Assembly: GCF_030065675.1 (NCBI RefSeq)
Contig: NZ_JASJDK010000071.1
Coordinates: 1-44,422, forward strand
Length of the DNA stretch: 44,422 nt
From: Mastigocoleus sp. MO_188.B34
GTDB taxonomy: Bacteria; Cyanobacteriota; Cyanobacteriia; Cyanobacteriales; Nostocaceae
Direction: 5' to 3'
Under the pieces are notes generated by a model. The model ran no database searches, was not told the DNA's origin, and saw nothing but the letters and a program-made list of their open reading frames with translations. Below, piece after piece: positions 1-8,017 of this stretch. Numbering within the stretch: the first letter of the stretch is position 1; every line of letters starts with the position of its first letter. The position numbers were made by a program, and so were the translations under genes.

Positions 1-845
1 TTGACTGAAGAATAATTTTCTTTTGTTATTTTTGTTGATATCTTTGAAACATTAATCATATCATTCACCATAGAGTTGATATTGTGTGGACAGCGAAAAA
101 ATTAAAGAGATACACACTAATGCTATTTATAGATATCTGGTAATTGGTAACTGGTAACTGAGAACTAGTATGCAATTTTATGAAAATATTACTGATTTCA
201 ATGAAGAGTAATAGTCCAAAAAATATTATATTTAATCCTCTTAAATCCTCCGATTAAGTTGGATTTTAATGTTATTTAATTCACAATTAATCATTAAGGA
301 TTAAAGTTTCAGAGGTCATAAATTTTGTTTGGGCAGTACCAATTAACTTATATAACTGAGTATTAAAATTGATTTTTAACCAGTTGAAAAGTGATAGATA
401 ATACAAAATTATGTTTATCTAAAAATATAGACCAAAAGGTAGAGGTAACTTTTTTCTAAATTTGCATTTTTTTCTAAATTTAGATTATTCTTTTTACAAC
501 AAATTTATATACAGTTTGTTTTTTCCCTATTTCGGATAAAAACTATTTTTTGCTGTTAATAATTTATTGGTAATATGAGATTTGAATCACGGTGATGTGA
601 ATATTATTTTTGTTAATTAAACTGTGATTTAGATCGCAATTATCGGAGGATTTCAGTCACTTATGTAGCAATACCAACAAATTTCTAAATAGATAGATAT
701 GAGGATAAAAAATATATCGTTAAGTTTGGGCTGCATAAAGATATATCTAGAAAAGTGTAACTACTTTGCTACATAATTCATGGATTTAAAGTTTTAAGTA
801 GCGCTTTTATATCAATATTTTGAGACTAAATGGTGGCTAAGAATT
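1..845. other. AT-rich non-coding stretch
   Basis: I see no credible gene, RNA gene or mobile element here. The sequence is very AT-rich with frequent stops in all frames. A short direct repeat of a GGTAACTGGTAACTG type lies near 140-160. It may be a decayed gene or the long upstream region of a neighbour outside the window. Confidence 0.5.
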
Positions 846-959
846 AGACCTCTCCGGAAATTAAATATGTATAACCCAAAATCCTTGTAGAGACGTAGCA
901 GAGGCGAAGCCGACGCCAAAGGCTCTGCTACGTCTCTACATTCTTTTCCGGAGATATCT
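846..959. repeat. 114-bp palindromic repeat element, copy A
   Basis: The ends are near-perfect inverted repeats (AGACCTCTCCGGAAA against AGATATCTCCGGAAA on the other strand). A perfect 18-bp inverted repeat lies inside (886-903 with 923-940) around a GC-rich 19-nt loop. The arms flanking the hairpin are almost identical to those of copy B at 3639-3753. It has no coding capacity and looks like a MITE-like or REP-like mobile repeat. Confidence 0.85.
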
Positions 960-1133
960 ATTTATTGTCTAATTCTATTTTTGAAGTACAATAAATCTTC
1001 CGGAAGACACATATCTCAAGGAAGATATTTCTTGAAATTATAAAATACTCCTGTCAGAATATCCGATGGTAAAAGGTATCAGCGAAGGGTTTATATGATA
1101 TGCATCGACTGAAATAACACCATCACAGTTGGA

Positions 1134-1715
1134 TTGGATCTGTTTGCTGTCGCACCAAAGCATCAAGCAGCATTGATAGAAGCGATCATTGAGGAACAAA
1201 TTCCATCATGGACTTCCAATCCTTATTTTAAATCAGCCAGCGTGCATAAAAGCTTAGATGGAGTTAGAGTATTCACCTACAGTCAGTGGAATCCTAAATT
1301 TGACCATCGCAGTTTACCGCGTCCAACAGTTTTTAATGAATTTTTCCCACCTGATTCACTGTTACTGGAGGTGACCGCGAGTAGGTCAGTATCAGCAGAG
1401 GTAGAAATTGTCCCAGGGGAAAGGGTGACACATCTTGCTGAATTTCGGATGATACCAGCTAATCAACCCGAAATGGTCAAGCGCACCTCCAGCGAACTCG
1501 AACGCGCAATGAGTTCACCAGGGTTACTTTCAGCAACATTTCATCGTAGTTTGGATGGTAACCGGATGTTTAATTACGGTCAATGGGAGAGCCAAGAAGC
1601 GTTTGAAGCAATTCTCAAACAACCTGGTTTCAACCCAGATAAACCCTATTGGGAAGGTTTAGCTGGCAACGAATTTCATCTGTACAATGTTGTCCATGTA
1701 AAAACTGCAGCATAA
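1134..1715 (+). CDS. tandem antibiotic-biosynthesis-monooxygenase (ABM) domain protein, start uncertain
   Basis: The product is about 193 residues and holds two dimeric alpha-beta-barrel ABM-type repeats. The first is roughly residues 1-55 with the segment SVHKSLDGVRVFTYSQW. The second is roughly residues 95-190 with the matching segment TFHRSLDGNRMFNYGQW. Proteins of this kind are small heme- or quinone-linked monooxygenase-fold enzymes; the substrate cannot be read from the sequence. Only a TTG is available at 1134, and no ribosome-binding site precedes it. The reading frame stays protein-like upstream (N-N-T-I-T-V-G before the TTG), but an in-frame TGA at 1110-1112 separates this from an ATG at 1095. 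The gene may therefore be 5'-damaged or may use a rare start. It stands alone, with repeats on both sides. Confidence 0.7.
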   Translation: MDLFAVAPKHQAALIEAIIEEQIPSWTSNPYFKSASVHKSLDGVRVFTYSQWNPKFDHRSLPRPTVFNEFFPPDSLLLEVTASRSVSAEVEIVPGERVTHLAEFRMIPANQPEMVKRTSSELERAMSSPGLLSATFHRSLDGNRMFNYGQWESQEAFEAILKQPGFNPDKPYWEGLAGNEFHLYNVVHVKTAA

Positions 1716-2040
1716 GGGGAAGTCAAAATATGTCCTGCGTACACGCTTATCTTGTTTCGGCTAAAAACTTTGCTATATAAGGGTTATAGAATGTGCAAGT
1801 TGAGGTATGACATCAAGATGGATGCATTAACTGCTCTACCAATAATTGTTGTACTGCTAGAAATTTCCAATACGCTGACTAATTTATTTAATTCTGCTTT
1901 GTCAGCTTCTTTTAGAGAGTTGGTAGAATCGTGAGAAAGCATATGCAATACCAGCGTTTATTTGGTAATTTGTCTGTTTTGTAATTTATATTTCAATACG
2001 GTTATCCGCACTACGTGAACAGATAAGCTTAAATTTCTTG
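1716..2040. other. intergenic region with dispersed repeat
   Basis: I see no convincing gene. A 60-codon open frame at 1752-1934 overlaps a dispersed repeat (1761-1810) and lacks recognisable features. The rest is AT-rich. Confidence 0.5.
1761..1810 (+). repeat. dispersed ~45-bp repeat, copy 1
   Basis: The segment CTAAAAACTTTGCTATATAA followed by a GGGTTATAGAATGTGCAAGTT-like stretch recurs with few changes at 28471-28520. A more decayed copy lies just before that one (about 28421-28468). A GGGGAAGTCAAAA motif precedes both loci (near 1716 and 28352). Its function is unknown. Confidence 0.65.
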
Positions 2041-2094
2041 GTAGAGACGCGACAGAGGCTAACGCCGACGCCGCAGGCTCTGTCGCGTCTCTAC
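2041..2094. repeat. GTAGAGACG-family hairpin repeat
   Basis: This is a perfect 17-bp inverted repeat (2041-2057 with 2078-2094) around a 20-nt GC-rich loop at 2058-2077. The loop is the exact reverse complement of the loop of the hairpin in copy B (3697-3716). The stem differs from the other copies at paired positions. The long flanking arms of copies A and B are absent here. Confidence 0.85.
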
Positions 2095-2154
2095 AGTGGT
2101 ATTTTTTTCAAAAAAAGTCTTAACTGAACTGTATTGATTTATATTTAGCAATTT

Positions 2155-3492
2155 TTATTGAGTAATTATTGATGGGAAGTCATGCTTTTCAAGTTTATTA
2201 TTAGCAGCTTGCCAACGCTGCAAATCTTCCAGCAAAATCGGATTAATATCAAACCAAGACTGTTGTCTTGAGTTGTAATAACCTAATACTAATTTATTTT
2301 GTAAAAGCTCGTCACAAATAATAAACTCACCTTTACCAGGTAAGCTATGTGTCGTCGTTGTTAATTGACCAGTATGGTGGATTTTATCGAGTTCAGGATA
2401 ATGGTAATCGCTTAAATTGTATTCTTTACGGATTTCTTGTACTGCTTCTTTTGCAGTTTCTAAATCTATTAAACCCAACCGATTCCGCAACCCGATTTCA
2501 CAAGCAGTGCGCGCTAATCTCACCAAATCTCGCATTACACCGCCACTTTTCTCACAAATTAATTCCAGCGCATCGGGATTAAATAAACCTTTGTAGCGAT
2601 CGCCTAAACTAATAAGACGTCTGTTGATAACATTAATCAGAATTTCTCGACCATTTTGATTGGGATTACTTGTGGGACGTAAATTTTCATCGCATTCAAA
2701 TACTGGGGGATTATTTAAATCCAAACATTTCTGGAAACTTTCCATCGGCTGACGGAAATTTGGAGAATATCGCAAAAAAATTGGGATAGAGTAGATAATA
2801 TGGGATTCTAATTCTACCAATAGGGGACTAGAAAACATCTCCAAAGCTGTTGCTAAGTCATGACGATCTAAACCATCAACAATAATCACTAATTTTTGCT
2901 GCTACTCTTTTTCTGCAGCTTGGATAATATTATTAACTTTAGTAATAATGTCACTTAATGAAGGACGGACATTGAGAGTTTTAGTTACTTCCCTAGTTAA
3001 ACCACGTTTGAGAATTAATCCAGCTTTTGCAATAAAATCAGGTAACTTTAAACCGTCTTCTTCATTTGCTTTATCTTTATAAACTATAGTTTTGAGGCTA
3101 TTTTGCAAATCACCTAATAATTTGTCTTTGTTGTGAAATAACCAATTAGGTTGAATCGCCTGACGTGCAATTTCTAAACCAATTAAAACTATAACTTCTG
3201 CATAGCCGATATTATATCTATCTAAAGCAGCTTGCGTATCAATCCAAATAACAGTGTAATTATTAGCTAGTTTTTGTTGGAGTCGTCGCAACTCAGTGGT
3301 TTTTCCTCCACCCCGATGACCCGCTAATAGAAATTTTGCTGGATCATCTTCCATTTCCAGCAAACTGACAAGTTTATCTACGGGACTATTGTCTCTCTGG
3401 ACGTAAAAACTTTCCAGATCTTCAGGAGTTACTAGAGCTTCCTCTGGTTTAAATCGCTGGTAAGCAGTTCGCCAAAAACTGGTATTGATCAT
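2155..3492 (-). pseudogene. P-loop ATPase (AAA/KAP-like) interrupted by one in-frame amber codon
   Basis: Read from 3492 downward, the frame encodes about 445 codons of a soluble ATP-binding protein. Walker A is GHRGGGKTT near residue 58. The Walker B strand LVIIVDGLDR follows at about residue 201. The C-terminal half carries a helical lid-like region with sensor-type residues (EKSGGVMRDLVRLAR). A TAG codon at 2904-2902 lies five codons before the Walker B strand; both sides are in the same frame, so nothing has shifted. Without readthrough the two pieces are 196 and at most 244 residues, the second restarting at a GTG (2889). Separating Walker A from Walker B should destroy ATPase function. 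I call it a pseudogene from a single point change, a suppressed stop, or a sequencing error. The partner and substrate of the ATPase are unknown. Confidence 0.75.
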
Positions 3493-3638
3493 ACTGATGA
3501 TAGAGTGAACAGAAAATTCTGTGATTACACTTACCTAGTATAATTATTTTTTCATATAGAAGTTGCTAATAACTGCAAACTAAACAGTTATCTTGAGTTT
3601 ATTTTCATGAACGTTAATTAAACGTTTTGAACTTTATT

Positions 3639-3753
3639 AGACCTCTCCGGAAATTAAATATGTGTAACCCAAAATCCTTGTAGAGACGTACCAGAGCCTG
3701 CGGCGTCGGCGTTAGCCTCTGGTACGTCTCTACATTCTTTTCCGGAGATGTCT
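3639..3753. repeat. 115-bp palindromic repeat element, copy B
   Basis: Its terminal inverted repeats and flanking arms match copy A (846-959). The internal 18-bp perfect hairpin is 3679-3696 with 3717-3734. The stem differs from copy A by a G/C swap that changes on both arms, so pairing is kept. The loop (3697-3716) is present in inverted orientation relative to the hairpin at 2041. Confidence 0.85.
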
Positions 3754-4000
3754 ATTCAAAGTAATTTGACCATACCCCCCATAAAATCAACATGTAAAGA
3801 TACTGTGCAGACTTTAAAAAAACGTGTGACAGTTGTGTTAATTGTCAAGCGATCGCTCTTGTATCTTAATGTTATGTGGCGGTGCGTTACGGCGCGAGAA
3901 TAAAGGTGACCAATGTCAGACATTTTTTCTTTCGCGCCTAAAACACCCTACTTCTTACTCCTTGCTGTTTACTTCTTACTCCTTACTCCTTACTCTTTAC
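3754..4000. other. intergenic region with short tandem repeats
   Basis: An imperfect hairpin (GGCGCGAGAA near 3890 with TTCTTTCGCGCC near 3930-3941) lies downstream of the flv1-like gene. Degenerate ACTCCTT-type heptamer repeats fill about 3948-4000. I see no gene. The hairpin could end flv1 transcription but has no U-run. Confidence 0.5.
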
Positions 4001-5731
4001 TCAATAATGCGTTCCTGTTTTCCGGTAATGAACGGCTGTAACCCCATCATTATTCAGAACTTGACCATTATCTACAGTTGCATATACCAACCAATGGTCG
4101 CCAACTTCCATCCGGTCTTTGACAGAACACTCAATATATGCCAAAGAATCCTTCAGGTAGGGAATACCATTTTCGGCTTCTTCGGTCGCAACATCTGCAA
4201 AACGATCTTGTCCTGGGGAAAAGGGTTTAAGGAAATGTTTCATTAACCCAAGATGATTCCCTTCCTGCAAAACATTAAGCACAAAGGAATTTCCAGAATG
4301 CATTAACGTTTCTACTGCGCGGTCTTTTGCAACAGCAACGGTTAAACCGGGGGGAGTAAAGCTAGCTTGGGAAACCCAAGAGGCTAACATTGCACCGGAC
4401 ATTTCTCCTTGTTTTGCAGTGACCACACACAGAGAACCAACAACCCGTCCCACTGCTTGTTCAAGATTACTTGCAGGTTGAATTTTGGCGCGAACCTTTT
4501 TAACTTTTTTCAAAGCTTGAGCGAAGTCAGTTCCTGCTTCTTCACAGGTTTGCAGGGTATGGTCATTAGGTTTAAATTTAACCCTAATTGCATCAAACCC
4601 AAATTTATAACCCGCATCTTTGAGTTTGCTCTCAATGATATCGACTGCTTCCCCGCTCCAACCAAAGGAACCGAATACCCCAGCTAGTTTATTTTTTGTT
4701 GCAGCGGATAAAACAATACCCAAAGCAGTTTGTATAGGTGTTGGTGCGTGACCCCCCAAAGTTGGAGAACCAATCACAAAACCTGCAGATTTTTCCACTG
4801 CTGTGCGAATATCTTCTGGATCGGCAAATTCACAATTAATTGATTCTACACTCACGCCGGATTTAGTAATCCCACGGGCGATCGCTTGGGCTATGGTAGC
4901 AGTATTACCGTAAGCTGAAGCGTAAATTAGAGCAACGTTGGTATCTTGTGTTGTCTGTTGTTTACTCCACTGACGATAGGATTTAGTAAGTTCGATTAAA
5001 CCGTAACGTACTAAAGGACCATGTCCCGGAGCATAAAGTCGAGCCGGAAATTCAGATAATTTATCCAGTGCTTTTTCTACTTGACGGGCGTGGGGTGCCA
5101 TCAAACAGTCATAATAATAGCGCCGGTCTTCTTGAAATGCTTGCCAACCTTCGTCAAAGACTTGGTCACCGCATATATGTGCGCCAAATAATTTATCAGA
5201 GAAGAGAATCTCTGTTCGGGAATCATAGGTGCAAATTTCGTCGGGATAGCGGGGGTTTGGGGTCGGAATAAAGCTTAATTGATGACCTTGACCCAAATCG
5301 AGGATTTCATCTCCCCGCATCACCTTAAGCGGTAAATCTTTTGTTTCTGAAGAATCTTCAGTCGCAAGAGCTTTGCGTAAACTTATTGCACCGGGGTTAG
5401 AACAAACAAAAGTTATTTGGGGTGCAAGTTCCCATAAAGCTTTTAAAGTTATCGCCCGGTTGGGATTTACATGACCGATAATTACATAATCAATTTTTGT
5501 AATATCGATTCTCGACTTTAGTCCATCTAGAAAAATTTCTGTAAAAGTTTCTCCCGGAGGGTCAATTAAAGCAACTTTATCGCTTTCTATTAAATATGTA
5601 TTAGCAGTAGTCCCCTTAGCAAGGGCATATTCAATTTCAAATCTTAACCTTGCCCAACTGCGCGATCGCAATACTCTGGTATTAGTACCAACTGGGAAAA
5701 CTTGAACGTCACGAGGTTTTGTTATTGACAT
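4001..5731 (-). CDS. flv1: flavodiiron protein, Flv1-like (degenerate diiron site)
   Basis: This 576-residue protein has the three-domain layout of cyanobacterial class C flavodiiron proteins: metallo-beta-lactamase-like (about 30-260), flavodoxin-like FMN domain (about 263-405) and flavin-reductase domain (about 425-575). The canonical metal motif HxExDH is replaced by HVNPNR, and a later ligand His is Arg (PNPRYPD). This is the pattern of Flv1 and Flv2, which pair with a canonical partner. It lies 220 bp downstream of an Flv3-like gene on the same strand. Flv1/Flv3 heterodimers reduce O2 to water with NAD(P)H. The adjacent order flv3-flv1 matches the heterocyst-specific flv3B-flv1B pair of Nostoc PCC 7120, so this is probably Flv1B; that isoform call is inference. 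Confidence 0.85.
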   Translation of the reverse strand: MSITKPRDVQVFPVGTNTRVLRSRSWARLRFEIEYALAKGTTANTYLIESDKVALIDPPGETFTEIFLDGLKSRIDITKIDYVIIGHVNPNRAITLKALWELAPQITFVCSNPGAISLRKALATEDSSETKDLPLKVMRGDEILDLGQGHQLSFIPTPNPRYPDEICTYDSRTEILFSDKLFGAHICGDQVFDEGWQAFQEDRRYYYDCLMAPHARQVEKALDKLSEFPARLYAPGHGPLVRYGLIELTKSYRQWSKQQTTQDTNVALIYASAYGNTATIAQAIARGITKSGVSVESINCEFADPEDIRTAVEKSAGFVIGSPTLGGHAPTPIQTALGIVLSAATKNKLAGVFGSFGWSGEAVDIIESKLKDAGYKFGFDAIRVKFKPNDHTLQTCEEAGTDFAQALKKVKKVRAKIQPASNLEQAVGRVVGSLCVVTAKQGEMSGAMLASWVSQASFTPPGLTVAVAKDRAVETLMHSGNSFVLNVLQEGNHLGLMKHFLKPFSPGQDRFADVATEEAENGIPYLKDSLAYIECSVKDRMEVGDHWLVYATVDNGQVLNNDGVTAVHYRKTGTHY

Positions 5732-5740
5732 AAGTGGTTG

Positions 5741-5945
5741 GGAATTGGCGACTAGGGATTATGGATTAGCGACTAGGGATTAGGGATTAGGGATTAGCGA
5801 CTGGGAATTGGAGATAATAAGAAAATTCCTGACTCATTACTCATTACTCATTACTCATTACTCATTACTTATTACCCATATGGCTAACGCCACGCAATAC
5901 CTACGGTACGCTTACGCTAGGCGCTAACGCCTATCGCCAATCCCC
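5741..5945. repeat. heptamer short tandem repeats (STRR) and palindromic GGCGCTAACGCC block
   Basis: The spacer between the flavodiiron genes contains GGGATTA-type heptamers (about 5744-5806) and at least five perfect ACTCATT heptamers from 5832. It ends in a GC-rich palindromic block (GGCTAACGCC, TAGGCGCTAACGCCTA; about 5882-5936). Heptameric STRRs are typical of heterocystous cyanobacteria. The repeat falls between two genes that probably share a transcript. Confidence 0.8.
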
Positions 5946-5951
5946 AATCGC

Positions 5952-7676
5952 CTAATAATGATTTCCTACTTTGCGGTGGTGAACTGCTGTTAAAGCATCG
6001 GGTTTGGCGACTCTTCCGTTAGAGATTGTGCTAAATATCACCCAATGGTCGCCACAATCCATTCTACAAGCTACTTCACATTCCATATATGCTAAAGCAT
6101 CAGCAAGAATTGGCGAACCATTTCCAGCAGTTTGAGTTCTTACACCTTCAAAACGATCCGCACCAGGGGCGAAACGCTTGAGGAAATGTTTCATTAAACC
6201 TTGGTAATTACCTTCTTCTAAAACATTAAGAATAAATGTATCACCAACTTGCATCAGGGATTCAATCGCCCTATCTTTCGCAACAGCAATGGAAACTCCT
6301 AAGGGTTTAAAGCTGGCTTGGTTTACCCAAGATGCTAACATGGCGCTTTTAACGTCGCCTTTCTTAGCTGTAATAATATACAATCCGCCACTGAGTCTTC
6401 CCAAAGCTTTGTCAAGGTCAGCATCTAAAGATTTCATTTGTTTAATGCTTTTCTTGATGGTTACTAACTGTGCTAGGTCAGTACCCGATTCTTCACAGAG
6501 TTTATCAGTATTTTCTGTGGGTGTTTCTTTAATTTGAATCGGTTGGAAGGCTGTTTTTAGACCCAAATCCCGGAATTTATTCAGGATGGGATAAACGGGT
6601 TCATCGTCACCACCGCCAGTTTCAAATACACCTACAGCTTGTTTTTCTTTGGCAGAACCTAAAATTGTACTTAAGGCTGCTTGAATATTGGAACCACCGG
6701 AAGCTGGAGTCATTCCCAAGACAATTCCAGCACAACGTCCGACTAATTCTCTTAACTCTTGTAAATCAACTTCGCCACCCAAGTCTATCATTTCCACTGC
6801 TACGCCAGTCTTAGTAATACCTGTAGCAATACCTGCGGCTAATCGATCGCTGTAACCGTATTCAGAAACAAAAAATATCCCGACTGTGGTTTCTGCTTTG
6901 GTTTTGTTTTGACTCCAAGTCCGGTAGCGTCCCACTAATTCATCAACATTGTGCCACAAAAGTGGACCGTGACCTGTGGCGATCGCGCCAATGGTTTCCA
7001 ACTGTCCCATCCGCTTTAAAGCAGACATGACTGAACGGGAGTTAGGAGCCATTAAGCACTCATAATAAAACTTATAATCTGGTGATATTGCCTCTAAATC
7101 GTCGTCATAGGTTGCATCAGAGCAATAATGCATCCCAAAAGCATCGCAAGTGTAGAGGATTTGGGTTTTATGGTCGTAACTAAATATTGTATCTGGCCAA
7201 TGCAAGTTTGGCGCAATTACAAATTCGATTTCGTGTCCGTTTCCTAAATCGATGCGATCGCTATTTTTAACGATTTGTTTTTTAAATGGTTGATGTACGA
7301 GATTTTCCAGAAACTGAATTGCGACCTTAGAACCAACAACAGTAATATCTGGTGCAAGTTCTAAAACATCTTTAACTAAACCACTATGATCGGGTTCTGT
7401 ATGGCTGATAATTAAATAATCAATATCTTTAGGATCTATCAGTCCCTTAAGGGTATCGAGATAAAGCTGACGAAACTTTTCGTGAGAGGTATCTACTAAA
7501 GCTATCTTTTCACCACGAATGAGAAACGAGTTATAGGTAGTACCATTTTGCAAACCAAACTCAATATCAAAGCGGTCCCTATCCCAGTCAAGAGAACGAA
7601 TTGTTGTGGTGTCAGCAGCAATATCGGTAGTTTGTATAGTAAGTCTTTTCTCGCTTTTATCTGTAAGTACTACCAT
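5952..7676 (-). CDS. flv3: flavodiiron protein, Flv3-like (canonical diiron site)
   Basis: This 574-residue protein has the same three domains as the downstream flv1-like gene and aligns with it throughout. Here the diiron ligands are intact: HTEPDH near residue 90-95, a His in PNLHWPD, an Asp in YTCDAFG and a His in ATGHGP. FMN-binding flavodoxin and C-terminal flavin-reductase domains follow. It should be the catalytic partner of the Flv1-like protein in reducing O2 to water without releasing superoxide, in photosynthetic cells or in heterocysts. A purine-rich GGAG-type ribosome-binding site precedes the ATG at 7676. The side-by-side arrangement favours the heterocyst Flv3B type over vegetative Flv3A; Flv4 is less likely because the small gene usually found between flv4 and flv2 is missing. 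Confidence 0.88.
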   Translation of the reverse strand: MVVLTDKSEKRLTIQTTDIAADTTTIRSLDWDRDRFDIEFGLQNGTTYNSFLIRGEKIALVDTSHEKFRQLYLDTLKGLIDPKDIDYLIISHTEPDHSGLVKDVLELAPDITVVGSKVAIQFLENLVHQPFKKQIVKNSDRIDLGNGHEIEFVIAPNLHWPDTIFSYDHKTQILYTCDAFGMHYCSDATYDDDLEAISPDYKFYYECLMAPNSRSVMSALKRMGQLETIGAIATGHGPLLWHNVDELVGRYRTWSQNKTKAETTVGIFFVSEYGYSDRLAAGIATGITKTGVAVEMIDLGGEVDLQELRELVGRCAGIVLGMTPASGGSNIQAALSTILGSAKEKQAVGVFETGGGDDEPVYPILNKFRDLGLKTAFQPIQIKETPTENTDKLCEESGTDLAQLVTIKKSIKQMKSLDADLDKALGRLSGGLYIITAKKGDVKSAMLASWVNQASFKPLGVSIAVAKDRAIESLMQVGDTFILNVLEEGNYQGLMKHFLKRFAPGADRFEGVRTQTAGNGSPILADALAYMECEVACRMDCGDHWVIFSTISNGRVAKPDALTAVHHRKVGNHY

Positions 7677-7790
7677 AACTCGTCTCCTATTAAATAAGTA
7701 TTTATCCCTCCAATCTTATTCTGGCACGAGTTATTTGTAACGTTTGATTAAATTTTCTATGCATGAGTTAAGAAAGTTAAAACAAAGAGT

Positions 7791-7845
7791 TATGGGGATT
7801 GGCGTTAGCGAAGCGTGACGCGACAGCGTCATATGGGGATTGGCG
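7791..7845. repeat. direct repeat flanking a small palindrome
   Basis: The 14-mer TATGGGGATTGGCG occurs at 7791-7804 and 7832-7845. Between the copies lie GCGTTAGCGAAGC and a GTGACGC/GCGTCAT hairpin. The same GCGTTAGCG theme appears at 5882-5936 and 37990-38033, so this is a member of a dispersed REP-like family. Confidence 0.6.
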
Positions 7846-7959
7846 ATTGGGTAATGGTGACGGTTAATGTATATTAGTCGCTTGTACATTCTCTAATTTT
7901 CGTTAGTATATAATCGTGTTTCTAAATGCATAATGTTTGTTCTTATTTTGCAACAAAAA

Positions 7960-7973
7960 AGACCGACTGGTCT
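7960..7973. promoter_or_regulatory. TetR/NemR-type operator palindrome
   Basis: AGACC-GACT-GGTCT is a palindrome with perfect 5-bp arms, 44 bp upstream of the SDR start. The AGACC-N4-GGTCT form resembles operators of NemR-like TetR repressors that sense electrophiles. No TetR gene is adjacent, so the cognate regulator is probably elsewhere. Confidence 0.5.
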
Positions 7974-8017
7974 GTAAAAGACTTTGATTTTCCATATTAA
8001 TTAGAGGGAGAAAAGTA

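Larger units (their letters stand above)
7677..8017. other. divergent promoter region of flv3 and an SDR gene
   Basis: This 341-bp region must hold the flv3 promoter (minus strand) and the SDR promoter (plus strand). It contains a repeat block at 7791-7845 and a perfect-arm palindrome at 7960-7973. I cannot assign confident -10/-35 boxes. Confidence 0.6.

Noticed and set aside
1752-1934. 60-codon open frame after the ABM gene
   Set aside because: Its start lies in a dispersed repeat that is non-coding at 28471-28520, and no domain or ribosome-binding site is visible.
3842-4246. 134-codon plus-strand frame
   Set aside because: It runs through tandem heptamers and antisense to the flv1-like gene; the translation is low-complexity.
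5832-5872. Regular repeats that might suggest a CRISPR array
   Set aside because: The units are perfect 7-mers in direct tandem with no spacers, which is the STRR type.
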